Source: Phialophora verrucosa (Eukaryota; Ascomycota; Eurotiomycetes; Chaetothyriales; Herpotrichiellaceae). From it: a stretch of DNA of 64,000 nt. The stretch covers positions 2,046,001-2,110,000 of the forward strand of contig MSED01000004.1 in NCBI GenBank assembly GCA_002099365.1. Direction: 5' to 3'. This document shows positions 9,658-20,599 of the stretch, in pieces. Below the pieces are notes generated by a model. That model was not told where the DNA came from and did no database searches. It saw only the letters and a list, made by a program, of their open reading frames with translations. Position 1 is the stretch's first letter. The number at the start of each line of letters is the position of its first letter. The position numbers were made by a program, and so were the translations under genes.

Positions 9658-10306
9658 CTATTCTGTAACCAGTCCTTGGTCGGCTGGGGTGTGTTGGTGC
9701 GTGTCCTTACTCTTCGGTTTGTTTTCCCGGAGAAGCTTCGTCTCCCTCTCGACGCTTCGGTTCCAACTTCTCAATCTCCGCATGTGAAATGGGCAAGTAT
9801 AGTGGCTGCACCAAAGTTTGGAGCGATGTTGAGAGAGATGTGGAAACGCTCGCAGAACGATCTGCAGATGCCCCAAGGCGTTATGTTCAGCCTCCTCGGT
9901 AGCGGCAGTCTTAATGAAGACAGGGTCGTTTAGGATCGTAATCGCCATGGACTTGCTCGTCAAAGCCAGCAGCACGAAATCCCGGTAGGAGGGGTAGGAG
10001 AGGATGATCAGACAAAGCTCTGCGGGGAAGCCGGTGAGGTCGGCAATGATTTTGTGGAGGCTGCCCGAGAATCTCGGATGTTTGGTCGACACAGTCGAAA
10101 GAATCTGGTATCACCTTGTCAGAGCTCTCATCACCTTTCCTGCCAATCTCGCATACCGTCTGAGGAATATGGAACGGGCTGATCGGCTACGACATGACGC
10201 CTTCTATCGACTTATCGGAGGCAATCATGACAGTAATCCGATGTTCACCCACATTGAAGAAACTGGACGGTAACATTGGGTCCGGAAGGTCGACGACGGC
10301 GGCCAT
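9658..10306 (-). CDS. Small F-box-like protein
   Basis: Proposed exons 10306-10253, 10186-10157 and 10104-9658 (176 residues). Intron 1 is GTGGGT...TAG and intron 2 is GTATGC...CAG; both keep frame. Residues about 40-80 (FPAELCLIILSYPSYRDFVLLA with a following LTSKSM) have the pattern of an F-box helix pair, which would bind Skp1 in an SCF ubiquitin ligase. No substrate-binding repeats are visible. The C-terminus is uncertain: a GTAAGG donor lies near the end (about 9700), and splicing there could give a different tail. The ATG at 10306 (MAAVVDLPDP) is chosen because it is the first in-frame start joined by canonical sites. Confidence 0.5.
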
Positions 10307-11134
10307 GATGATCTAGAATGCACGAGCCAGGGATACCAAGCAGAAAGTCAGCAATATTGAATACATTGCCGACATGTAGCCCGAGAAAGGCTGAGAAGTA
10401 AATATATATCGCCATCGGTGTTGACAGTGAAGCACTGTCACTAAGCCGCCACAGTCAGAGTGAAGTTAATGAATCGATATTCAGTTGTCAATAATACAAA
10501 GTTAGCATTGTTATGTCCCGTTAATTTCAACGGGCTTTCAGACCACCAATCTCTACATGGTGATTGACGAGGGTTGTTCATCTGCTGATGTCCTCTTGTG
10601 CTGGTCTGTCTAGTCCTTCCCCAACAGTTCTGCCCTGATAGCGGCGTATCAGTTCTTGTGACATACAAGACCATGTGATGGAGGATATAAAGAGGTAGGA
10701 ATCTGTCCAGCTAGAGAGTATTCGCTATATATCTGCCCAACTAGTATCTACGTATCCAGCACACTCTAGCCTACAAGATCCGCTTGATCATTGACGCCGA
10801 GAAGGCTTAAATGCGGGTGACTCTTTCACGGCCGGAACGGGCTAGGAAGGTGAGTGGCTAGCGCGGATCTGGGCCAGCCGCTGAAGCATGAATGAGCGGC
10901 ACTGCCACTGGAATGAATCACCAACACAGTCACCTCCGAGTCAATCTCAATCGCACCTTGGTCAAAATAACGAGACTGTTGTGCTCTTCTTCCACAGACC
11001 ATCTACTCTTCCAACTGTACTTGACCTCGAAGATATGACACCTTATGCTCTACAGTCATCTTCACCCAGCAAGTCCACCTTCCTCTAACCGCGCCGCACT
11101 CGAACCCAAGGTCCTATCCCTCCTGTCGCCTCAG
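10307..11134. other. Intergenic, no gene recognised
   Basis: 828 bases between two divergent genes (F-box-like and NYN). AT-rich from 10330 to 10760, with a TATA-like tatataaag stretch near 10683. The leader of the NYN gene is probably in the last 150 bases; an in-frame ATG at 11045 exists but the conserved-looking start is 11135. Confidence 0.5.
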
Positions 11135-12649
11135 ATGACGGAGGTCGAATCCCTGTCATGGGATCTCAACGATGCTATCAAACTCCTGAACAATCTCTCA
11201 TTCCAACGTCGCGATACCACACCCAGCCACCAGCCTGCCCCTCACCCCAATGACGCTCTAGTTGAGCAGAACGACGTCGCGGGCTCACTGGGAGATTTCT
11301 CTGCTTTGTGGGATTTTCTGGGACGCCCCCATGTCCCTGATGAGGCACAGACTGCCGAGCTAGTGAAATATAAGATCAACGACGAAGCCGTCGCCGAGGT
11401 TGATCTCAACCAGTTGAATAAGGGTGTCCGGTGGCGGGATGAGGTAGATGGCGCCGATCTAGAAGACAACGTCGAACCTGCCAGTGACAAGGCCACTGCT
11501 GCATACATACGCAATCAAAAGCGCGCGGCGAGACGAGCAAAGGCAAAGGAGAAAGCCGCACAGCTTGCCACTCTATGGAAGACTGCTTCTGACACCACTG
11601 ACCATGAGTCTGGAGAAGAGCTCGAATCGCTTCGCCGCTCACCAGACCGGAGGGCTGTTATTGACGGAATTCTTGGTCGAACCCGACCTAGCCTCCACGA
11701 TAACAGTTCGCCACCTACCTCCCCATCACCTCCCAAAGCCGAACTGAGAACGCGGAAACGCGACTTGCCTGTTTCGAACCCTTTCGTCTGGAACAGCCCC
11801 GCCACCTCAACACCATCAACGAGCACAATCATCGCTCCTCGCGATAAACTCACTCCGAGAGAAAGAAAGCAAGCGCTGATCACTGAGCTGATCCGCCAAC
11901 ACCCAGGGGAGAAGAAGTATCTGAAGAATGCCGGACTACTTGAACCTGCTTTTACACCCTTGAATGTTTCCAATATTGGGATACACGTCTTTGTTGATAT
12001 GTCTAACATATCCATTGGCTTCCACGACTGTTTGAAAATAGCCCGGGGAATGTCCCGCGAGACTCGCCTCAGACGCGTCCCACTCTCTTTTCACAATTTC
12101 TCCCTTGTGCTCGAACGAGGACGACCAGCGGCCAAACGAGTCTTGGTCGGATCCGACAAATATGCTGCAGTTGAACAGGCGAAATCGATCGGCTACGAGA
12201 CGAATATTCTTGAACGCGTGCACAAGGCCAGGGAGTTGCTGCCGCGTCAGAAGAAGTACCGGTCTCGGTCTGGAGGTGAAACAAGTGGATCTGAAACGAA
12301 CACTGGTCTTCCTTCCACGTCGTCCGGACCGGAAAAATGGGTCGAGCAGGCTGTAGACGAAATTCTACATCTGAAGATCCTCGAGTCCTTGATCGACGCG
12401 AAAAAACCGAGCACCATTGTCCTCGCCACCGGTGACGCTGCCGAGGCCGAGTATTCTGGCGGATTTCTACGCATGGTTGAAAGAGCTCTGGAGAAGGGCT
12501 GGTGTGTCGAACTGGTGAGTTTCAAACTCAATACCAGCAGTTTGTACAAGAGAAGGGAATTCCGTTCAAAGTGGGGCCAGATGTTCAAGTGGATTGAGCT
12601 CGACCCTTTCGTGGAGTATTTGATCGAAGAGGAAGAAGATGGCGGTTAG
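11135..12649 (+). CDS. NYN (PIN-like) ribonuclease-domain protein
   Basis: Single exon, 504 residues from ATG 11135 (MTEVESLSWDLNDAIKLL). The N-terminal half is charged and low in complexity, including a Lys/Ala-rich helix after RAARRAKAKEKAAQ. The C-terminal domain (about residue 280 to 485) begins with HVFVDMSNISIGF, where the Asp and Asn are the first metal-binding acidic site of NYN domains. It continues through VLVGSDKYAAVEQAKSIGYE and a later TIVLATGDAAEAEYSGGF block with the second acidic site, and ends with a typical ELVSFKLNTS strand. NYN domains are related to PIN nucleases and are found in limkain-b1/MARF1-type RNA-processing proteins. The RNA target here is unknown. An upstream in-frame ATG at 11045 would add 30 residues. 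Confidence 0.8.
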   Translation: MTEVESLSWDLNDAIKLLNNLSFQRRDTTPSHQPAPHPNDALVEQNDVAGSLGDFSALWDFLGRPHVPDEAQTAELVKYKINDEAVAEVDLNQLNKGVRWRDEVDGADLEDNVEPASDKATAAYIRNQKRAARRAKAKEKAAQLATLWKTASDTTDHESGEELESLRRSPDRRAVIDGILGRTRPSLHDNSSPPTSPSPPKAELRTRKRDLPVSNPFVWNSPATSTPSTSTIIAPRDKLTPRERKQALITELIRQHPGEKKYLKNAGLLEPAFTPLNVSNIGIHVFVDMSNISIGFHDCLKIARGMSRETRLRRVPLSFHNFSLVLERGRPAAKRVLVGSDKYAAVEQAKSIGYETNILERVHKARELLPRQKKYRSRSGGETSGSETNTGLPSTSSGPEKWVEQAVDEILHLKILESLIDAKKPSTIVLATGDAAEAEYSGGFLRMVERALEKGWCVELVSFKLNTSSLYKRREFRSKWGQMFKWIELDPFVEYLIEEEEDGG

Positions 12650-14190
12650 TGGTCGCCGTCTCTTCCTTCAAGTCGATCTTTGATGCCAATGGCAGGGGCA
12701 GCGCTCACCATGGCTCCTTTGCGAGGTCATCGTACAGACGTCGTCGCAGCTGCTCAGAGGACGGTGACGAATGCAGAGAGACGGCTTCAAGGCATCCAAC
12801 AGGCCATGTTCTTTGACCAGCTTGCTTACATGAGCACAGCGAGGTTTTGAATGGTTTGACTGGACCTGTTGTGTGATCTATACGAATCTGGTCTTCGTAT
12901 TGCACTGTCGTAGCTGGGCGCACCTTGGGACCATAGCCATAGTCAGCTAGACTCCGATGGGTTTGGAATAGCTGATAGATGAACAGATGCCAGATGATGG
13001 AACCATCTGCCTTTTTCAAGTTTCCTTTCGCTCAGTCATATTCCGTTTAGCTAATCGCGGTATTGTTCGGCCTTGAGTGTTCATCCGGTGTCACATCCAC
13101 ACCCAAGTAGTTTTCACCGTACGCCTCGTCTCCATGCGAGCTCCCAGGACATGCGCACCGCATCTCGCGCCAGGCAGCCACATATGAAGCCCAAATTATT
13201 GGTCTCTTGCAAACAGAAAGAAAAGTGTTCATGTTCAGAAGTCTGTTTATAGATGGAGGGCCTGACGGGTGATGACCAATTTTGTCGCAAAGGTTCGTGG
13301 TTCGGCCGAAAATGATGTGAGCGTCGCACGACGAGATCCTCATAGAGCGACAACGCCATCAATCACGATATCTGATTGATGTCTGCTTTCACTAACCGGG
13401 GCTCCTGTTGTTCTAGTCGGCTTTCATGCATTTCTTAACGGGTTGAAGCTTTGCTAGCCCCTCCCCACGAGCCACAATGAGCAGGTCGCCGCGCACACGA
13501 TTCCCTTTGCAGACTCGTCAAACGCTTGAGCTCGGCCTCTCGCGGTTCCCATATCTCCGAAATCTCGTCTTCAGCTCTGCCCCTCGCACCTTCGTACAGT
13601 GTACTAGCCGCAGATTGTTCGTCCGTCGATACTCCGTCGTGATTCGGCGCTACTCGCTCCATGATGCGCTGAGTCGTCTGGGCTGCAGACGCAGATCAAG
13701 TTTGACATATGTCCGAAAGCGCGAAAGGTCAACGCGCAAGCAGCCATGCTATGCTATTCCTGACTTCCACGTGCACACGCTCGCTCGGTCCTGCGAGCTG
13801 AACAGCCAGAGTATTGGGCCGACACGAGAGGCGTGGAGCTCCCTCGCGCGCCTTGGGATATCAATTTCCACTTGGCGATCGAGCCTCTTGACCGTACTAT
13901 CCACCTACGTGGACTGTTCCACTGCTCGCATGGTCAGGTTACGAGGAAGTTGCAGTATATGGTCGCTTGCGAGGGGCTTCTTCGATTTCTTCTCATCCAC
14001 CTCAACCAGTCTGTACCGCTTAGAAGATCGCGGCATATTTCAGCAGAAAGATCAGAACCATTTGATCCTCATCTCTTCAATCGGAAGCAGCTCTCACTTA
14101 TAAACCGCTACCTCAGCAAATCCAGGCAGCCCTCAGCTCTAAGTCGCTACGACGGCGACATCAAGCAGCTCTAGTGTCTTCGACCCCACA
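12650..14190. other. Long intergenic stretch without a convincing gene
   Basis: 1541 bases. A plus-strand frame of 208 codons (13477-14103) is Arg/Ser-rich with no recognisable motif and probably reflects base composition. The last part should be promoter and leader of the MFS gene at 14191. Minus-strand frames at 12705-13362 are short and featureless. Confidence 0.4.
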
Positions 14191-15694
14191 ATGGACGAAG
14201 ACCCCGAGAAGACCGCAGCCCTGCCTGCGGGAGATATGCATTGTGACAGCGAGAAGAAGATCGAAGACGCCCGAGATGGCAACATCGCAGCTCCTCAAGG
14301 AATCAATCCGATGGACCCATCCCAATTCCCCGAAGGCGGGCTTGAGGCATGGACAGTCGTGTTTGGAGCTGCCTGTGGCATATACGTCAGTTTCGGCTGG
14401 ATCAATTGTGAATTTCTCAATGCCTTGAATGGTGCTGCGTGCCTTGAATTCTAATCTTCTTGCTCAAATAGGCATCGGCGTCTTTCAGGAATACTACCAG
14501 TCGCATCAGCTTAAGCAGTATACATCGCAAGAAATTGCATGGATCCCGTCCCTCGAAGCTTTCATGATGTTCATTGGTGGTCTTTGGGTCGGTCGAGTCT
14601 ACGGTAAGCCTTCTCCCGCATCCTCCACCATAACAGCTTGCTGACGATGCGCAGATAACTATGGTCCTCGTATACTCCTTCTTGGCGGCACTTTTCTGCA
14701 CGTCTTTGGGCTGATGATGGCATCGATATCCCACAAGTACTATCAGTTCCTTCTCTCGCAGGGGGTCTGCTCCGCGTTGGGTGCATCGATGATATTCTAC
14801 CCTTCCATGTCCTGCGTGGTGACTTACTTCTTCCGCCGACGATCGCTCGCACTGGGTATCGCGGCAACTGGATCAAGCATCGGTGGTGTTGTCTTCCCAG
14901 TGATGGTGGAGAGGCTGATCCCAGAGGTCGGCTTCGGCTGGACAATGCGCATCTGCGCCTTTATGGTTCTGGGGTTGATGATATTGGGGAATTTGACACT
15001 GAAGAGTCGCATCCCGCCTATGGCACGACCTGTCCACGCGATGGACTTTGTAAGGCCGTTTCTGGAGGGAAATTTCGCACTGTTGGCGCTGGGGAGTTTC
15101 CTTACATTCCTGGGTGAGTCGCCAACGGCGCTTCCGCTGCCATCCCGCCGAATGATCACTCACAATCTAACAGGTCTCTTCCTCCCATTCACGTTCATCA
15201 TTCTCGCCGCCCGGGGACGTGGCGTGCCGGACAGTCTCGCCAAGTACCTCGTCGCAATTCTCAACGCCGCCTCCACGTTCGGTCGTACGATCCCTCCCTT
15301 CCTGGCTGATCGGTTTGGCCGCTTCACCGTCTTCCTGGCCATGGCCTTCCTCTCGTGTGTAATCGTCCTCGCACTTTGGCTCCCATCATCTGGCACGGCC
15401 GCCACCGTCGTCTTTTCTCTCGTTTTCGGCTTCTCCAGCGGTGCCGTGGCCAGCATATTGCCGAGTCTCGTCGCAACGATCAGTCATATTAGTCAAATTG
15501 GAGTGCGCACGGGGTGCAACTTCAGCGTCGTTGCAGTTGCGGTCTTGATCGGCAGTCCGATTGGAGGGCAGTTGATTCAGAACGATGGATACAAGAGTAT
15601 GCAAGGCTTTAGCGGTGCTTTGTTGGGTGGCGGGCTCCTTGTCTATACCGCGCTGTGGGTTAGGCTGGGAGGGCTGAAGGGGAAAAGGGTGTAA
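14191..15694 (+). CDS. MFS transporter, monocarboxylate-transporter (MCT/SLC16-like) family
   Basis: Exons 14191-14407, 14472-14603, 14655-15113, 15174-15694; introns of 64, 51 and 60 bases, all GT-AG and frame-preserving; 442 residues. After a hydrophilic N-terminus comes PEGGLEAWTVVFGAACG, the start of TM1 in fungal MCT-like proteins. Then come the YYQSHQLKQYTSQEIAWI loop, GGLWVGRVYDNYGPR (the MFS motif between TM2 and TM3) and FFRRRSLALGIAATGSSIGG. About 12 hydrophobic segments are present. Such proteins move monocarboxylates, riboflavin or related small compounds across the plasma membrane; the substrate here is unknown. ATG 14191 was chosen as it starts the conserved-type acidic N-terminus; an out-of-frame ATG lies at 14174. 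Confidence 0.85.
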
Positions 15695-16047
15695 AGAGGC
15701 ACGATTAGACACATCGAGATAGATTGTTCGCTTCCGGACTCAGGGATTAGACTGAAAACTTCACGCTCGCATAGACGCCACCTGCAATCTCAGCAACGAG
15801 GCTGCGCTTGTTCCTGCCGCAGCTCAATGGTTTTCCTGTCACATTTTGGCCTTGTTTCCAAACAGCTGTCAGTGACGCCTTGGCTGACGCCTTGGCTGAC
15901 GCCTTGGCGGACGCCTGCTTGCTGTCTGGGACGCACTTACCGTCTCGTGTCAATTGAATACGGCCAGGTCGCGTGTCGGGGCACAGTTTTCGTACATGAT
16001 TTATCATCCTCACGAGCTCTCCCACGTCACCCGAGGCGCAAAGCAAG
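15695..16047. other. Intergenic stretch with a short tandem repeat
   Basis: 353 bases between two tandem plus-strand genes. It contains the 12-base repeat listed separately. On the minus strand a 99-codon frame (16046-15747) translates the repeat as Lys-Ala-Ser-Ala units with nearby Cys residues; a real gene here is not supported by any start context or family motif. Confidence 0.4.
15874..15916. repeat. 12-base tandem repeat, about 3.6 copies
   Basis: Unit gacgccttggct: two perfect copies, a third with one change (last base g), then a partial fourth gacgcct. It lies about 130 bases upstream of the metallopeptidase start. Confidence 0.9.
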
Positions 16048-17381
16048 ATGGCCTTCGCAAAGTCGACTCACTGGAGTATCTGCGTCTTGTGCTTCCTGTT
16101 TAGCCTGCAGCTCTGCAATGCCGACGACGGTGATGTCGTCCCGAACTTCAAATTTCCTCCAGACACCGCCCAACAAGCCAAGGACGAGATGAACCAGGCA
16201 CTAAAGGATGCAATGATGCTGGCGAGATTGGTGTCAATCACATCGGTTCCTTGCGACGCGGTAAGGGCTGTCCCTGGCCGTTCGACATGGCAGCCTTGTG
16301 GTCATTGACACCAATCTTTGAAGGGCTTTCTGCGATACTTCCAACCACAAGACTACTTGTTCGTGCAGCGAGTTTTCCGTACCATTGCCAACGTCCCTTT
16401 TGGCCAGCAATTCAATCCAGGCAATGTCGCCGAGCTATTGGCGTCGATGGACAAGGAGGCAAAGCTGAATCCGAAATTCGACGACTTGTCGATCTCTCTT
16501 GGAGATCACCCTGAAGTCCGCGAGGAGGACCGCGGGAGAAGTTGTAAGGATGGCAAGCTGGGGGCTCAAACGACATACCTGCCTTCGGTATATGGCACAC
16601 GCGCATTGATGGCCATATGCCAACCGTCGTTCGAGTTCTACTACTCTCTGCAGGATATTGAGCATCCTCCTGAGTGGGCTTTGACTGTGCCTGGCGGTAA
16701 GCCAGAAAATGGCTTCAGCTGCGACGGCTTGCTCGATAGAGACAGCAGCTACATGCTCAGTCCCGGCTCTGTCATCCTTCATGAGCTGATGCACTGGTGA
16801 GTTTCTCCATGCTCGTACTCAGTATTCAGGCACATACGTGTCAATATTCTGCGTTAATTCGATTAGAACGCTGACAGACTTCCTGGGAGGACGTCAGGCC
16901 CTATCTGCTGCAGGATATCCCAGGTTATGCCAGACTCGCGCAGCCAACCACGGGTGGATATTCCAAGATCCTGGACTTCTCGGGGCCAAATCCGGCAGAC
17001 GGCTATGGTAAGTCTTCGAGCTCCAATTTTCAACCTTGACGGCGAAATGCTTGTCTTGACTGGCTGTGGTTGGTGTGAAAGACTGACGTAGGCGGCGACT
17101 TCAGGTCCATTCAACTCGGCAAAAATCAGAGATCTACCTGCAAACTCTGCGACTGGATCATCCCCAGCCATCCGAAACGCAGACAGCTATGTCTGGTATG
17201 CCATGAATAAATACTGGGCGTAAGTTTCTCGTCCCAGCCGCCGGATGTCGCTGCATCATGCAAGTTCTAACTGCTCTCAAGGTGGAGATGCAATCGGCCG
17301 TTCGGGCCATCGACGTCTCCAAACGACAATAATTTGAGAAACTTTGTCTTCTCAGACGACACGAATGATGACGGCGCGTGA
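16048..17381 (+). CDS. Secreted HExxH zinc metallopeptidase (M35-like)
   Basis: Five exons: 16048-16260, 16324-16796, 16898-17007, 17105-17219, 17282-17381; 336 residues. Residues 1-25 form a signal peptide (hydrophobic core WSICVLCFLFSLQLC). The zinc site HELMH is at about 224-228, split from the downstream sequence by a 101-base intron whose acceptor at 16897 restores frame (HELMHW-PYLLQDIPGYA). The C-terminal part has NADSYVWYAMNKYW, reminiscent of M35/lysine-specific endopeptidase relatives, and several Cys residues that could form disulphides. Expected to act outside the cell on protein. The third zinc ligand was not identified with certainty, so the M35 label is tentative. Confidence 0.72.
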
Positions 17382-18165
17382 TGAAGGATGGATGAAAGGA
17401 GAGGACAGTGGACGCGGAAATGATTGCTTGACGCGGGTCGCTTTAACCTAAGCTGTTTCAGAGAACACAGAAGAGCTGATTGTTTACGATGATCATTTTG
17501 TCAACATCCTATATCCTTCCGCTCTCCTCGTTCCCCCTCGCGGCCTCTTCACTGTGACGACCTCATGTGGCGGCGATGTCATGGTTGCGTTCAGTCTCTG
17601 CCACGCCTTCCTCACTCTTCCTGTTGGCCGTTGTCCTCCTCAAGCAGGCAGCTCACTTGCTCAACGTTTGTTATTTGTCCGTTCCTCAAAAGTTACAGAT
17701 TGCTTTATCTTACACCACAAACGTCAACTTCAAACGTTATCCCCTTTCAAAAAGGCCTATTTAGCCACAGACCATTCTCGTATTTGATCCCATCGTCTCT
17801 ATCATTCTCCGTCAGAGCCCATAAGGAGCTTCAAATTGGCGGCTTGGCCACCAACCTACCTTGCTGACTCCAGTACCTTTTTTTTGTTCTCTGCTTCTCG
17901 CACCAACTTACCTTGCGGTACACGGTACCGTCTTCGTTCTATGACTGCAACAGCAAGCAGCGGAGACAATAAGACCGGTGCCATTATCGTTCCTATGCTC
18001 GACGCTCGCCATTCGGCGTACCTTGCACGGTTAACGTGTTCGACATGTCTGATGAGCGTGATTCCCGGTCTAACTTGCGGCTGGCCTGCTGACCCCAGAT
18101 GTCGACGACTTAGCATCCTGCTAGAGAGACATGTGCCGTCATTCCTTGAAACTCACACGCTCATT

Positions 18166-18204
18166 CACACACACACACACACACAGACAGAGAGAGAGAG
18201 AGAG
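18166..18204. repeat. (CA)n-(GA)n compound microsatellite
   Basis: About nine CA units followed directly by about eight GA units, with one cagacag transition. Confidence 0.9.
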
Positions 18205-18275
18205 GTACCTGCATGCTTGTATTCCCCTCCCCGTCGCCAGTCGGGTGGCTATCCTCGGATGTCCGCGTCAGTATG

Positions 18276-18313
18276 TCACGCTATCACGCCGTCACGCTAT
18301 CACGCTATCACGC
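18276..18313. repeat. Imperfect tandem repeat of tatcacgc
   Basis: Reads tcacgctatcacgccgtcac and continues with gctatcacgctatcacgc; four to five copies of an 8-9-base unit. Confidence 0.8.
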
Positions 18314-18992
18314 GAGACGATTTCTCTTTCACACCCCAGATCGGCGCCATGCTCAAGGGTACAAGTAGCTCCTGCCTTCCCGTCTGTTTCTCCAAGCGAC
18401 TTCGCTCCGCGGTCTTGGCGCCAGGGTGCGAACCCTCTTATATTCTGGCCTACCTTAATCCTGCTGTGGAGACCCGCGGTACAGACACTGGACTCGGGTG
18501 GTGCTGCTTTGTCAGGGTCAAGATGTAACCATAATCTTGAGCGTGTGACTGTCAAGTCCGGATGAAGTCGATAGTCCTGGGCAGGACTCAGCATCCCAAA
18601 GGCTTTGAGCAAGTGATGGCTTGTGGGAGTATCTTGTCGGTGACCAACTCCTGACAAGGCTGAAGCTTGGCGGGGTTGAGGAGATATTCCGTGAAGACCA
18701 GTCTATCATATCGCCGGGTGAACAAGACGTACGATGGGTCTGATGGGGGTTACAAATATGTGACTTTTTCGGTTGGTGATTGAGTGTGCATTGAGTGTTT
18801 CTGCCGTCAACAAATGCAAACATCTTCAGGTTGACGAAACCTGAGACAATTTTTTCCACATCACATCAACAACAAGGCTACTCCACATCCTCGCCAATTC
18901 CAGCTTCCGACGGCACAGAAACCACCAATCCCACCAGACCCTGTCTCTCCCAGTCAAAGCACTCTCCTCTATAAATACGAATCACCTCCACG

Positions 18993-20571
18993 ATGGCGAC
19001 GGGGAAGTCGGGACCTCAGCAGCCTTCGGTACAGATTGCTCAAAAGCTCAAGCCGCGGGTCCTTCTGGACGACCAAGATATTATCCGCACCTTAGGCCTC
19101 CACTGGACATCTGAGCGCACCAAGCGCTACCTCGATGAAGTTCCCAGATTCTATCTGAGGCGACTCCAAAACCGCGAACTGCCTATTCCCGTTGGAGTGT
19201 ATTGCGCGGAGACCTGGAAGATCAAGCAATACTGGGAAGAAGCTTGGGAGAATCTACCTTATGCCGACAAACGCATCGGAAAGACATCAGGTCGGCGGAT
19301 CCAGGTAGTCGACCGAAGCAGCTTCCAACACGTCATCCGTCGAGGCGAAAGCGGGCTTTTCTTCGACGAGGCCACGAAGGAACTGGTCTTCGCGAGACTG
19401 CCGCGCATGGTTCGCGACAGCGCCATATTGGAGGCCATGAACGAGGTGTGCAAGAGTGCGGCGAGGGAAAGGAGAGGCGATCGCGTGAGTGCTCACAGAA
19501 AAGCCCGCGGGCGCGAACTTTCGTATGCTAATCTTGTCAGCGCGACGACCCCGGCACTTTGGCTTCCGTTGGTTACACGGGCGGGTCGCGAAATGCCCGC
19601 AAGCCCACCCTTGCCGGAAGCTTCCTGAGACGAAACATGAAGCCCGAAGAAAAGGCCAGAATTCACCTGGAAGAGTCAGGAGTGGCGACCCTAACCTGGA
19701 ATATCTTGAAGACTCGCATACCAGCGGAAGTCGTGGTCGACTATAACAATGCGATCGACAAGAGAGGATTGCGGCGAATGGACGCCGGTCTGGGCGGTGG
19801 CTTATACTCCGTATGGTCCAAAGACGGAACCACAGAGTGGCGATTCCGCTTCGATGAGGCCGCGCCCCCTCAGGGTGCAATGGCGATCAACTATGCACGG
19901 TAAGTTATACGACACCCGTCACTTGGAGGTGCGCGCTGACTCTCGAACGCAGGTTCACCCACCGCGAAGACGGCATCAACGTTTATGGTCTCGCCCTGAC
20001 TACAGTCAGCACAGCCGATCCAAGCACTGGGGGAAACTTCTACGTGGCTCAATACGGCATTCTCTCTGAAGCTGAGGCGAACACTGCAACTGTCTGGAGA
20101 GTGAACGACTACCACGGCACATCCTTGTACGAGAGGATCCCCCGTCAGAACTCTGGCGTTGCCCTGTTTGTGCCTACCTCCTTGATCCCAAATGCCAAGC
20201 ATACTACTGCGCCCAACAATCTCACCCACGCCGATCTTGTTGATGTCGAGCGTCCGCCGCCTTCAAAGAGATGTATGGCACCTCGTCGGACCACTGAGGC
20301 TGTCAACGGGTATTATGTTCGAGGGAGGACGCCAGAGGGAGAAGCAGAAGAAGCAGAAGAAGAAAAGGAGCCGGGATATGACGGTTCAACAGTGGCTGCC
20401 CGACAGTTCCTGCAAGGCATAGCATATGCAATGGACGATCAGTACGTTTCGAGGGGAGAGGGAGACTTAGACGAAGAGGTCAGAGAGGAGACAGTGTACG
20501 ACGGTGCCGGGAAGCATGAGATAGAAAGGAGCATCAAACGACGCAAACTTCACCACGTTCGAGCTGATTGA
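18993..20571 (+). CDS. Conserved-looking fungal protein of unknown function
   Basis: Exons 18993-19484, 19541-19899, 19953-20571 (introns 56 and 53 bases); 489 residues. I do not recognise the family. The N-terminal 160 residues are rich in charged and aromatic residues (KRYLDEVPRFYLRRLQNREL). The central part (DAGLGGGLYSVWSKDGTTEWRFRFDE then PPQGAMAINYARFTHREDGINVYGLALTTV) has the look of a beta-rich folded domain and is joined cleanly across intron 2. The C-terminus is acidic (EAEEAEEEKE) and ends in a basic RRKLHH tail, suggesting a nuclear protein. It is followed after 28 bases by the Nudix gene on the same strand, which is unusually tight. Confidence 0.7.
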
Positions 20572-20599
20572 GACACCTGTACTTGGAGTGGCACAAGAA

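Larger units (their letters stand above)
17382..18992. other. Long intergenic stretch with microsatellite and short repeats
   Basis: 1611 bases with no convincing gene. It is pyrimidine-rich, with a (CA)n(GA)n tract at 18166-18204 and reiterated tatcacgc units at 18276-18313. The final 150 bases (ctctccc-rich, many CA) look like the promoter and leader of the gene at 18993. Confidence 0.5.

Noticed and set aside
9457..9933. Plus-strand 158-codon frame overlapping the F-box-like gene
   Set aside because: The minus strand carries the F-box-like helix pattern; the plus frame has no motif and crosses both gene end and intergenic DNA.
13477..14103. 208-codon plus-strand frame upstream of the MCT-like transporter
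   Set aside because: Arg/Ser-rich without motif, probably composition of leader DNA; no splice or start support.
15747..16046. Minus-strand 99-codon frame with Lys-Ala-Ser-Ala repeats and Cys residues
   Set aside because: Could mimic a small secreted protein, but there is no signal peptide and the repeat is a simple DNA tandem array.
16797..16877. Earlier acceptors (16867, 16877) for intron 2 of the metallopeptidase, or a frameshift there
   Set aside because: They create a stop directly after HELMH; the acceptor at 16897 keeps frame and gives a sensible join, so no frameshift is needed.
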